A stretch of DNA of 41,230 nucleotides from Betaproteobacteria bacterium (GTDB lineage: Bacteria > Pseudomonadota > Gammaproteobacteria > Burkholderiales > SG8-41): contig CANJQI010000027.1 in assembly GCA_947476215.1 (NCBI GenBank), positions 1 to 41,230 on the forward strand. Reading direction: 5' to 3'. The notes under the pieces are model-generated. The model was not told the DNA's origin. It saw nothing but the letters and a program-made list of their open reading frames with translations, and did not search any database. The position numbers and the translations under genes are program-made. This document shows, piece after piece, positions 8,200 to 16,268 of this stretch; within the stretch, counting starts at the first letter, position 1; every line of letters begins with the position of its first letter.

Positions 8200-9147
8200 A
8201 TGCGGCGCAGCGTTGGTTTGTTTGCCTTGCTGATCGCAGGCTATGGCGCGGCGTGGGCTCAGGCATATCCCACCAAGCCCATCCGCATGGTGACCCATCC
8301 GCCCGGTGGCAGCAGCGATCCGGTGGCGCGGCTCATCGCGCAAGGCATTTCGGAATCACTGGGCCAGCAGGTCATCGTCGACAATCGCGGCGGAATCATC
8401 GCGCCGCAGACCGTGGCGAGGGCGTTGCCGGACGGGTATACGTTGCTGTTGTTCGGCACGCCGTTCTGGATTTCTCCGCTGGTGCAGGACAACGTTTCCT
8501 ACGATCCAGTCAAGGATTTTGCGCCTATCACGGTTGCAACCAGCTCGCCGAGCGTACTGGTCGTCAATCCATCGGTTGCGGCGAAGTCGGTCAAGGAATT
8601 GATTTCGCTCGCGAAGTCCAAACCGGGGCAGCTCAACTACGCATCCGGGGCGGCGGGATCGGCCAATCATTTGGCCGCGGAGTTGTTCAAATCCATGGCC
8701 GATGTCGATATCGTGCGTATACCGTATAACGGCGCTGGCCCGGCGCTGACCGATGTCATCGCTGGCCGCGTGCAACTGATGTTCCCGAACGCAACCGCGG
8801 TGATACCGCATATCAAGTCGGGAAAAATGCGCGCCTTGGCCATTACCAGTGCCACGCCGTCGGCACTGATGCCGGATCTGGTGACGGTTTCCGCCGCGGG
8901 ACTGCCGGGTTACGAATCGGCCTCTATTTTGAGCATACTTGCGCCCGCGAAAGTGCCAGAGGCCATCATCAATCGGCTCAACCGCGAGATCGTGCGGTTT
9001 CTTGGGATCGCGGATGTGAGGGAGCGTTTGTTGCGCGCGGGTTCGGATGTGATAGGCAGCACGCCGCGGGAACTCACCGTGACCATGAAATCGGAAATGA
9101 CGCGCATGGGCAAGGTGATCAAGAACGCCGGCATACGCGCCGAATAG
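8200..9147 (+). CDS. Bug/TctC-family periplasmic solute-binding protein 4
   Basis: 315 residues, with AAGGAG just upstream and a signal peptide cleaved after Ala20 (AWAQ). AYPTKPIRMV, PPGGSSDPVARLIAQ, LPDGYTLLL, YDPVKDFAPIT, NPSVAAKSVKELISLA, SANHLAAELFKSMADV, GLPGYESAS and MGKVIKNAGIR mark the family. The ligand loop is shortened (DNRGGIIAPQT). It is the last Bug gene before the first UGSC selenoprotein gene, 184 nt downstream. Confidence 0.9.
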   Translation: MRRSVGLFALLIAGYGAAWAQAYPTKPIRMVTHPPGGSSDPVARLIAQGISESLGQQVIVDNRGGIIAPQTVARALPDGYTLLLFGTPFWISPLVQDNVSYDPVKDFAPITVATSSPSVLVVNPSVAAKSVKELISLAKSKPGQLNYASGAAGSANHLAAELFKSMADVDIVRIPYNGAGPALTDVIAGRVQLMFPNATAVIPHIKSGKMRALAITSATPSALMPDLVTVSAAGLPGYESASILSILAPAKVPEAIINRLNREIVRFLGIADVRERLLRAGSDVIGSTPRELTVTMKSEMTRMGKVIKNAGIRAE

Positions 9148-9258
9148 CTTGGGCTGGGTTCCAGTAGAAGGCATGCGCGCCTACATATCTCGATACCCTC
9201 CCTTGCACGTAGTGCGCGGGGGAGGAAAAAGATGTAGATACGTATGGTTGGAAGGAGT

Positions 9259-9282
9259 ATGGCGGCATACCCATGCCGCCAT
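9259..9282. promoter_or_regulatory. perfect 10-bp inverted repeat upstream of a selenoprotein gene
   Basis: ATGGCGGCAT (9259-9268) and ATGCCGCCAT (9273-9282) are exact reverse complements around ACCC. The element ends 49 nt before the UGSC start codon, and a second, imperfect GC-rich hairpin (about 9190-9225) precedes it. No U-tract follows, so it is either an operator-like or leader structure for the downstream gene or a dispersed repeat. Nothing coding is supported between 9148 and 9331. Confidence 0.5.
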
Positions 9283-9331
9283 CGTCAATTTACGGCAATT
9301 GTTTGCCAACATGTATTGAAGGAACGTTGAT

Positions 9332-9871
9332 ATGACCCAACAGATACGCCTGGTTGTGCCTGAGGCGCGGACCGTGCAGGTCGAGCACACGCGATCGCAG
9401 CGCGAACTCACGCTCGACAGCCTGCGCATCGGCATCCTCGATAACAACAAGGGCAATGCCGATCATCTGCTGCGTTTCATCGTCGACGGTTTGCAAGCGG
9501 CGTTGCCGGTGAAATCGGTGATCGCGTTGCGCAAGCCTGCGCCCAGCGCGGGGGCCACGATGGAAGTGCTCGATCAGCTTGCCGCGGACGCCGATTTCGT
9601 CGTCAGCGCGATGGCGGATTGAGGGGGGTGCACATCGTGGAGTGTCCACGATATGACCGAAATTCGTAAACGCGGGGTGTTGGCCGCCGTCATTTGTTCC
9701 AGTCCCTTCATGAATCTGGGCAAAGCCCAGGCGCGCACGTTCGGCGTCCCGGATCTGCGTCTGGTGGAAATTCCGCATCCATTCGGCGGCCTGGCGCTGG
9801 GGAGCGTGCAAGTGCGCGCCGCGGCAGTGATACCGCAGTTGGTGTCCCTCATCAAGGAGCATATCAAGTGA
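9332..9871 (+). CDS. UGSC-family selenoprotein A (stand-alone form, in-frame UGA at 9620-9622)
   Basis: Read through UGA, this frame gives 179 residues. The N-terminal half contains a Rossmann-like RIGILDNNKGNADHLL segment (about residues 31-46). Codon 97 is UGA in the motif Sec-Gly-Gly-Cys100, then TSWSVHD, Cys122 in AAVICSS, and EIPHPFGG near residue 148. A hairpin begins 11 nt after the UGA (9634-9652). The protein ends at TGA 9869-9871, overlapping the GTG of the partner gene. GAAGGA lies upstream of ATG 9332. The UGSC family is known from environmental selenoproteome surveys; its reaction is unknown. Sec97 and Cys100 could form a selenenylsulfide (inference). Conventional calling would stop at 9622. 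Confidence 0.88.
9634..9652 (+). promoter_or_regulatory. SECIS-like hairpin of UGSC A
   Basis: ATCGTGG / CCACGAT form a perfect 7-bp stem with loop AGTGT, starting 11 nt after UGA 9620-9622. The stem can extend outward by two pairs after one mismatch. The apical loop has a GU, as in known bacterial SECIS loops. It lies inside codons for S-W-S-V-H-D. Confidence 0.85.
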
Positions 9872-10989
9872 CGGCGATATCCGCGTTGCTCGACGCTGAC
9901 GGCGCCAGCGTTTACTCAGATGACGATTTCGATGCGGTGAATGCGCTGGTGCGTGAGCGTGGCTGGGGCGATGGATTGCCCGTGGTTCCGCCCAGCGAAC
10001 AGCGTGTCGCTGCCATGCTCGAATGGTGCGATCGCCCGTGGGATGAACCGTTCGCCACCATGGCGCCGCGCTATAGCGGTGTGACGCCCTTGCTGCTCGC
10101 GGCAAACGCGGTCATGGCGGGCTGCCGGCCGGAATATTTTCCGCTGGTCATGCTTGCGATCGAGGCCTTGTGCGAGAAACAGTTCAATCTGTACAGCATA
10201 CAGGCCACCACCCACCCGTGCGCACCGTTGCTGATATTCAACGGTCCGGTCGCGCGCGAGCTTCATATTAATGGCGGCAACAACGCCTTTGGTCAGGGCG
10301 TGCAGGCCAATGCCACCATCGGACGCGCGGTGCGTCTGGCGCTGGTGAACATTGGTGGCGCGGCGCCGGGCATTGCGGACATGGCCACGCATGGCTCGCC
10401 CGCCAAGTACACATACTGTGCGGCGGAAAACGAGGCCGCCAGTCCGTGGGAGCCATTGCATGTGGAGCGCGGCTTTCCGAGCGACGCGACAACGGTCACC
10501 GTGATAGGCGCGGAATGTCCGCACAACATTAACGATCACCAAAGTTTAACCGCCGAAGGCGTGATGATGACCATCGCGGGAACCATGGCAACGACCGGAG
10601 CCAACGATATTTATTATCCCGCGCAAAGACCATTGCTGGTGCTGGGGCCGGAACACGCCCAGACCATCGCCGACGGCGGTTATTCCAAAGCCGACGCCAA
10701 GCGCTTTTTGCAGCAACACGCGTGGCTTGCGCTGAACAGATTTTCGCCGGAGAACATCGGGCGGCGCTTCATGGTGACGTTCAGGGACCAGTATGCAAAC
10801 GCCGCTCCGGATGCGCCTGTCCATGCCGTCAAACACGCCGAAGACATAATCATCGTCGTCGCGGGTGGGGTCGGCAAACACTCGATCTACATGCCGACTT
10901 TCGGCGGGTCAACGACACCAGTGACTTGCGCGCTCAAGCGTCGTGACGGGTCATATGTGCAGACTATTGATGAGTGTCGCCGCGCATAG
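9868..10989 (+). CDS. UGSC-partner protein (free form of the UGSC-fusion C-terminal domain)
   Basis: 373 residues from GTG 9868, which overlaps the UGSC stop (GTGA). It is homologous over its length to the C-terminal domain of the fused UGSC genes in this window. Shared motifs in order: GWGDGLPVVPP (residues 32-42), NAVMAGCRPEYFP (80-92, Cys86), NGPV (125-128), NATIGRAVRL (148-157), PGIADMATHGSP, YCAAENE (Cys184, Glu187, Glu189), PWEPLHVERG (193-202), TVTVIGAE, GPEHAQTIADGGYSKADAKRFL and a C-terminal GGVGKHSIYMPTFGG. No signal peptide or membrane segment. I cannot name a characterised family. The obligate linkage suggests a complex with the selenoprotein; two conserved cysteines could be redox partners. 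Tail-to-tail with the next gene (10 nt). Confidence 0.85.
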   Translation: MTAISALLDADGASVYSDDDFDAVNALVRERGWGDGLPVVPPSEQRVAAMLEWCDRPWDEPFATMAPRYSGVTPLLLAANAVMAGCRPEYFPLVMLAIEALCEKQFNLYSIQATTHPCAPLLIFNGPVARELHINGGNNAFGQGVQANATIGRAVRLALVNIGGAAPGIADMATHGSPAKYTYCAAENEAASPWEPLHVERGFPSDATTVTVIGAECPHNINDHQSLTAEGVMMTIAGTMATTGANDIYYPAQRPLLVLGPEHAQTIADGGYSKADAKRFLQQHAWLALNRFSPENIGRRFMVTFRDQYANAAPDAPVHAVKHAEDIIIVVAGGVGKHSIYMPTFGGSTTPVTCALKRRDGSYVQTIDECRRA

Positions 10990-10999
10990 GCTTTCCGAT

Positions 11000-12739
11000 T
11001 CACGTATTGGCTTCTTTCAGCATGCGCTGCCAGTCCGCGGGCAGATTGATCTTCTTCGCAACCGGAAAACCGAGAAAGCCGTTGTGCGCGAACACGTATG
11101 CATTGTTGCGCAGTGGGTCGCCGCTCACCACGATCATGATGTCCTTGGGCTCCCAAACGATGGGCACCATGCGGTTCGGATCGTCGGATTCGCGGAACAG
11201 TTTGGGGATGAGGCTCTTCTGGACATCGTCGTCTATGCTCCACACGCCGCGTATCGTCCAGTCGCGCAGATAGCGGTCGTATTCCCATGCGTGGTATCGG
11301 GCATGGTCGAATAGAAATTTCTGCACATCAAGTTTCGACCATCCCGCCTTGGCAATATTTTCCGCAACGATGGGCGTGATCACGACCAGCGGGCGCAATG
11401 AGCCGTTGCCGTGACTGGTCGTGAAATGTATCTGCCATGTGTGATACTTGAGCACCGAATCGGCAAGGTAGGGCAGCATCTCTTCCGGCGAACTGCCCGA
11501 GATCGAGGAAAACGATCCGCCGCCGGTATAGCGCGCGATGGTGACGGTATTATCGCCCGCCGCAAATCCCATCGCCTGGCTGTTGGTTTCCCAGCCTATG
11601 CTTTTGAGGACATCTTCATTTTCCGCCAGCACCACTCTGAACGTATTGCCGAACGTCGCTTTGTCCGTCTTGTGCGGCAGAAAACCCGCAACATTGCGCA
11701 GGTAGAGGCGCCAGAAGCGGCCGATCGAGGTATTCGCCATGAAGCCATCGCGCAATGCACCCTGCGTGTAGTTGAATTCCAGATCCTTGATGATGGGACC
11801 GTTCAGTATGATCAGAGTCTCGCCGCCCGGCGTATTGCCGCTGTGTTCGACGCCGTAAATCGGATCGCACATCGCTTCGATGAGCGCAATCAGTACCGGC
11901 ATGTACTCGGGACGGCATCCGGCCATCACACCGTTGACAGCCACGCTCCAGATCGTCGCGGAACGGCTGTCGGGCAATATCGTGCCCAGTGATTCGTCGG
12001 GGTCTCTGTCGGTATAGCGCAGAAATGCATCGATCTCGTTGCGTGTCGGCGGAACGACAGGCAATCCATCGCTGAGTTCGTTCTTGTAGAAATAGCGGTT
12101 GACGTCCCTGGCACTGCCTTTGAATACGATGTCACGTGCGCCGGGTTCGCTCTTGTCCATGCCGGTCGCGGGCGGGCGCGTCAGGGTTTCGATGACGCGT
12201 TCCAGCGTCACCTCAAGTATGTTGTGACGCAGTTCTTCCTTGTTTTGTACGCCGACGTGGCCGGGAACGACGGACAAGGGAATGTTGGGTAAACCGAGGC
12301 CGATGGATGTCGCCGCGGCCTGGCGCAGGAATCCTTCGCATACCAGCGACGTGGTCGGCACTCCGGCGTTTTCGCATACAGCACTGGCCCGCAACACGGC
12401 GGGCGTGCAGCTCCCTCAACACGCCATGCCGGAAATCACCGCGTCTACGCCCAGTTCCTTGAAGCGTTGGGGCAGCGCCGCGAGGACTTCCTTTTCGTTG
12501 CCGCAGTGCGAACTTCCAAACTCGCGCCAGCTCACGAAGCGGATGTCGGGGAAGCGCGCCTTGAGGCCTTCCTCCAGCAGCGCAAATACTTCATCGCCAC
12601 GAAACACCATGTCCCAGAGCTGTGCCACCGTTTTTCCATTCAGTGTTTCAAGGCGCGGCGCTAGCGGCCTTACCTTGGTCTGGCGCGGTGAACGCGGCCA
12701 GTAAACTTCATGAAAATCATATTCCCTTTGTTCAGCCAT
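11000..12739 (-). CDS. divergent UGSC-fusion selenoprotein B (in-frame UGA at 12416-12418, minus strand)
   Basis: Read through UGA, 579 residues. ATG 12739 is preferred over 12763 because AAAGGA stands 7 nt upstream. The UGSC domain (about 1-200) has the motif Cys107-Sec108-Gly-Ser-Cys111 followed by TPAVLRASAV, not the TSWSVHD of the others, and a later Cys134 in SLVCEG. The C-terminal domain keeps DGLPVVPP, NGVMAGCRPEYMP, NGPI and NTSIGRFWRL but has diverged after that: VLAENED replaces the Cys-containing AENE motif and PWEPLHVERG is lost. A different 6-bp hairpin starts 11 nt after the UGA. Divergent from Bug 5 across 253 nt. Likely a separate subfamily with another substrate (inference). 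Confidence 0.82.
12387..12404 (-). promoter_or_regulatory. SECIS-like hairpin of UGSC B
   Basis: On the minus strand GCCCGC / GCGGGC form a perfect 6-bp stem with loop CGTGTT, again starting 11 nt after the UGA (12416-12418). The sequence is unrelated to the other five hairpins and encodes different residues, but spacing and a GU in the loop are the same. It is therefore independent support for recoding. Confidence 0.72.
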
Positions 12740-12798
12740 GATTATTTCCTTTGTTATCCGCAAAGCCGGTCAAGTTTTGCCAGCACGCGCGTTTTCGA

Positions 12799-12826
12799 TT
12801 GCTTGACTGCGAAAAACGCCTATGAT
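12799..12826 (+). promoter_or_regulatory. possible sigma70-type promoter toward Bug 5
   Basis: TTGCTT (12799-12804) and TATGAT (12821-12826) are 16 nt apart in the 253-nt divergent region between UGSC B and Bug 5. The -10 matches five of six consensus bases, the -35 only three. An alternative -35, TTGACT, pairs with a weak -10. The rest of 12740-12992 shows nothing I can support. Confidence 0.3.
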
Positions 12827-12992
12827 ATCTCTTTAACGATGCCGATAGAGGTTCTCGTTTCCCGCATATTTCATTACGCGTGCATCGCCGGGAAAAAATT
12901 TTTCCGCGCGGCGCATTTCCGAAGCACAATCGAGAATGGCATGTATGTCGGCAAGCACTTATTCAAACCCATGGCGGCGGCGGGGACCAGTG

Positions 12993-13985
12993 ATGATTCG
13001 AGTCAAACCATGTTTGTGCATGTTGTTCGTCGTCCTGATGGCCGGTGGTGTGCCGCCTCGTCTCGCGCATGCGCAAAGCGACTATCCGTCCCGCCCGGTG
13101 CGGCTGGTGATACCGTTCGCGCCCGGCGGCAATACGGACATCTCGGGCCGCGTTCTTGCCGCCAAACTCAGTCCGCTGCTGGGACAGCAGTTCATCATCG
13201 ATAATCGCGCCGGCGCGGATGGCGCCATAGGCAGCGCCGAAGTCGCGCGGCGTGCCAAGCCGGATGGCTACACGCTGCTGCTCGGTACCGGCGGCAGCCA
13301 CATTATCAGTCCGTTGACCCGCAAGGATCCCGCTTTCGATCCGGTCAAGGACTTTGCGCCGATCGCGGTTTTTGCGGTGGTTTCGCAGGGCTATGCCGCG
13401 CATCCCAGCGTGGCGAAGTCGTTGCAGGAGTTGATCAAGCGCGTGAAAAGCAATCCGGGCAAATTTTCCTATGGTTCGGCGGGATTAGGCGGACTGGGTA
13501 ATCTCGCGGGCGAGTTGTTCAAGCGGCAGGCCGGCGGTCTGGATATCGTGCACATACCCTATAAAGGCGGCGGACCCAGCGTACAGGATCTCATGGCCGG
13601 CCAGATTCCACTGGCCGTGGTTTCGTTCAGTTCGACGCTGGAATTGCACCGTTCGGGCAAGGTGCGCTTGCTTGCCGTGTTCAGCGAAAAACGCTTGAGT
13701 ACCGCGGCCGACGTGCCGACGGCAATAGAGTCGGGCATTCCGGGCATGGTGGCCTACAGTTTTACCGTGCTTCTGGCACCGACGGGAACACCCAAACCTG
13801 TCATTGACCGCTTATACGACGCCGTGGCAAAAATCATGGCGGACCCGGCTTTCCACAAAGAACTGACCGGGCTAGGGCTGGAGGCTGTCACCGATTCCAG
13901 CCCTGACAAGGCAGCGCAATTTATTCGCGACGAAATCGCCCGGTGGGCGCCTATAGTCAAGGCAGTGGGCGTGTCGGCGCAATGA
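12993..13985 (+). CDS. Bug/TctC-family periplasmic solute-binding protein 5
   Basis: 330 residues from ATG 12993; the in-frame start at 12936 would put a polar 19-residue stretch before the signal peptide, so the later start is preferred. Cleavage is likely after Ala27 (AHAQ). DYPSRPVRLVIPFAPGGNTDISGR, the full loop DNRAGADGAIGSAE, KPDGYTLL, FDPVKDFAPIA, AHPSVAKSLQELI and PTGTPKPVIDRLY are canonical. With Bug 2 it belongs to the more typical, full-loop branch. Its head-to-head position with UGSC B suggests shared regulation; CapA-like follows after 27 nt. Confidence 0.9.
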   Translation: MIRVKPCLCMLFVVLMAGGVPPRLAHAQSDYPSRPVRLVIPFAPGGNTDISGRVLAAKLSPLLGQQFIIDNRAGADGAIGSAEVARRAKPDGYTLLLGTGGSHIISPLTRKDPAFDPVKDFAPIAVFAVVSQGYAAHPSVAKSLQELIKRVKSNPGKFSYGSAGLGGLGNLAGELFKRQAGGLDIVHIPYKGGGPSVQDLMAGQIPLAVVSFSSTLELHRSGKVRLLAVFSEKRLSTAADVPTAIESGIPGMVAYSFTVLLAPTGTPKPVIDRLYDAVAKIMADPAFHKELTGLGLEAVTDSSPDKAAQFIRDEIARWAPIVKAVGVSAQ

Positions 13986-14012
13986 CTGCAGTTAAATAAA
14001 ACCGCGGAGTAA

Positions 14013-15155
14013 ATGAATATGGATCTCGTGAAAATCGCCGCAGTGGCGGATATCTGTACTGGTCATCAGCCGCCCGAAAGTGCGTTTACCAACGTGCTTG
14101 CAACGCTGCGCGGTGCTGATTTGCGCTTCGCCCAGGTGGAACGCCTGTATGCGCGGCGCGGCAGCTATCAGGAGCAGAATGGCATGTCCGGGCGACCGGC
14201 ACGCCAGGATCCGAGCTTTGCGGATGTGTTCAAAACCGTGCCATTCGACATACTGTCGCTGGCGTCCAATCATACCGGCGACTGGGGACCTGAAGCGGTT
14301 GAGGATACCGTTGAAACATTTCGCCTGCTTGGTATTCCGACCGTGGGCGCGGGGTGCAATGTCGCAGAAGCGCGCAAGCCGGTCATACTTGAACGCAATG
14401 GCGTGCGCATTGCTTTTCTCGCTTACGTATCGACGGTGCTGCCGCAGTTCTGGGCCAACGAAAGTCGCGCCGGGGCCGCGCCCATGCGCGCGCATACGTA
14501 CTACGAGCCTTATGAATATCAGCCGGGTGCACCGGCGCGCGTGGTCACCGTGCCGCACGCCGCCGATCTCGAACATCTCGTCGCCGATGTCAAACAGGTC
14601 AGACAACACGCGGACGTCGTTCTCGTGTCCTTGCATTGGGGCGTTCATTATGTGCCGCGTCCGTGTGACTATCAGCCGGTCGTCGCGCATGCAGCGATTG
14701 ATGCCGGCGCCGACGTTATCCTTGGCCACCACGCGCACCAGCCGCAGGGCATCGAAATCTACAAGAATGGCGTCGTCTTCTACAGCATGGGCAATTTCGC
14801 GTTCGCGCCGCCGCGCAGGAAAGGCAGTCATTCGCTGGCCATGCCGATGGGCGAATATGTGCAGAAGGACGTTTATTCGCTGGAGCCCGATCCCGGCTTT
14901 GTTTTCGATTACCGCCGTCATTTCAAGGAGGGCGGTATTGTGTTTCTCGATGTGGATCGCAAGGGAGTCGCGCGCGTGAACTACATGCCCACGCTGATGA
15001 ATGACGATGGGCAGCCGGATATCGTGCGCCCCGGTCAGCCCCAGTTTGAGAAGCAGCTCGAATATCTCAACTGGGCGGGCCGCTTTATCAAGGGCGGCGT
15101 GACCGCGATGAAGGCGGCGGGCGACAGGTATGAGGTCTATGTGCGCGGCGCGTGA
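14013..15155 (+). CDS. CapA-family (PGA_cap) metallophosphatase-like protein
   Basis: 380 residues of the CapA / poly-gamma-glutamate biosynthesis superfamily, which has a metallophosphoesterase-like fold. Typical blocks are RFAQVERLY (the position of the usual NLE block), LSLASNHTGDWG (metal-binding Asn-His), VVLVSLHWGVHY (His), GADVILGHHAHQPQGIEIYKNG and VVFYSMGNFAF. No signal peptide or transmembrane anchor, so it is not a capsule-export CapA; it more likely hydrolyses a small molecule. It sits between two Bug genes in a plus-strand set, 27 nt after Bug 5. Soluble CapA-like proteins of catabolic clusters are mostly uncharacterised, so the specific role is open. Confidence 0.85.
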   Translation: MNMDLVKIAAVADICTGHQPPESAFTNVLATLRGADLRFAQVERLYARRGSYQEQNGMSGRPARQDPSFADVFKTVPFDILSLASNHTGDWGPEAVEDTVETFRLLGIPTVGAGCNVAEARKPVILERNGVRIAFLAYVSTVLPQFWANESRAGAAPMRAHTYYEPYEYQPGAPARVVTVPHAADLEHLVADVKQVRQHADVVLVSLHWGVHYVPRPCDYQPVVAHAAIDAGADVILGHHAHQPQGIEIYKNGVVFYSMGNFAFAPPRRKGSHSLAMPMGEYVQKDVYSLEPDPGFVFDYRRHFKEGGIVFLDVDRKGVARVNYMPTLMNDDGQPDIVRPGQPQFEKQLEYLNWAGRFIKGGVTAMKAAGDRYEVYVRGA

Positions 15156-15191
15156 TCCCGGCGTGATCGATTATGGATTTATAACCATTTG

Positions 15192-15228
15192 ATTATTAAT
15201 AATATTTTGTGAAGTCTGTCAATATAAT
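15192..15228 (+). promoter_or_regulatory. AT-rich palindrome and TATAAT box upstream of Bug 6
   Basis: ATTATTAATAAT (15192-15203) is a perfect 12-bp palindrome in the most AT-rich stretch of the window, followed by TATAAT at 15223-15228. No good -35 is at normal spacing. It could be an operator with an activator-dependent promoter; the leader before GGAGGA (15238-15243) would be very short. Confidence 0.35.
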
Positions 15229-15246
15229 GTAAGGCATGGAGGATTT

Positions 15247-16206
15247 ATGCGGTTTGCATGTTATCGATTGCACATTCTTTTGAGCGGGGCCTTGGCGTTG
15301 AACGTCAGCATAGTCCTGGCTCAGGATTACCCGACCAGACCCGTGCGCCTCATAACCTCGGGTATCGGCGGCGGCACCGATTTTTCGGCGCGCATGATCG
15401 CCCAGGGGTTGACCGAAGCGCCGTTGGGCCAGCCCGTAGTGGTCGACAATCGCAGTTCCGCTCAGGCGTCCGATACCGTATCCAAGGCGCCGCCCGACGG
15501 TCATGTGCTGCTGCTGGTGGCGGGCAATCTATGGATAGGCCCGCTGCTGACCAAGATGCCCTATGACCCTATCAAGGATTTCGTTGCCATCTCCATTACC
15601 AATCGCTCGCCCAACATACTCGCGGTCCATCCATCGCTGCCGGTCAAAACCGTCAAGGATCTGATCGCGTTGGGAAAAGCCCGGCCGGGCGAACTCAACT
15701 ATGGATCGAGTTCGATCGGCGGCACGGCGCATCTGGCGGCCGAGCTGTTTCAGCATATGGCCGGCATACGCATGGTGCGCGTCAATTACAAGAGCAGCAC
15801 GCCCGTGGTCAATGATCTGATCGGCGGCCATATTCAACTGACGTTCAGCACGGCGGGCGTTACCACGCCACACCTGAAGTCGGGACGATTGAAAGCGCTG
15901 GCGGTCACCACCTCGGAGCCCTCACCGATGGTACCAGGTGTCCCCGCCATCGCGGCAACGCTGCCAGGGTACGAAGCGGCCATCGTCTACGGATTATTTG
16001 CGCCCGCGGGAACGCCGGCCGGCATCGTCACTCGCCTGAGTCAGACAGTCATCCGTTACCTGGGCCGGGCGGATGCCAAGGAGAAGTTTTTCAATGCCGG
16101 ACTGGAGACCGTCGGCACCACGCCAGAGCAAACGGCGGCGTATATCAAAGCCGACATGGCACGCATGGGCAAGGTCATCAAGGACGCCGGCATTAAAGTG
16201 GATTAG
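15247..16206 (+). CDS. Bug/TctC-family periplasmic solute-binding protein 6
   Basis: 319 residues, preceded by GGAGGA at 15238-15243. Signal peptide to about Ala25 (VLAQ). DYPTRPVRLITSGIGGGTDFSARMIAQ, PPDGHVLLL, YDPIKDFVAIS, VHPSLPVKTVKDLIALG, GTAHLAAELFQHMAG and MGKVIKDAGIK identify it. The ligand loop is shortened (DNRSSAQASDT). It lies upstream of the TcuA-like dehydrogenase gene, so a tricarboxylate ligand is a reasonable guess. Confidence 0.9.
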   Translation: MRFACYRLHILLSGALALNVSIVLAQDYPTRPVRLITSGIGGGTDFSARMIAQGLTEAPLGQPVVVDNRSSAQASDTVSKAPPDGHVLLLVAGNLWIGPLLTKMPYDPIKDFVAISITNRSPNILAVHPSLPVKTVKDLIALGKARPGELNYGSSSIGGTAHLAAELFQHMAGIRMVRVNYKSSTPVVNDLIGGHIQLTFSTAGVTTPHLKSGRLKALAVTTSEPSPMVPGVPAIAATLPGYEAAIVYGLFAPAGTPAGIVTRLSQTVIRYLGRADAKEKFFNAGLETVGTTPEQTAAYIKADMARMGKVIKDAGIKVD

Positions 16207-16268
16207 CGATAGGTCAGTATCCTTGTTTCATATTCGCCTCACGTTACAGACTATCGATCGGAATTGGA

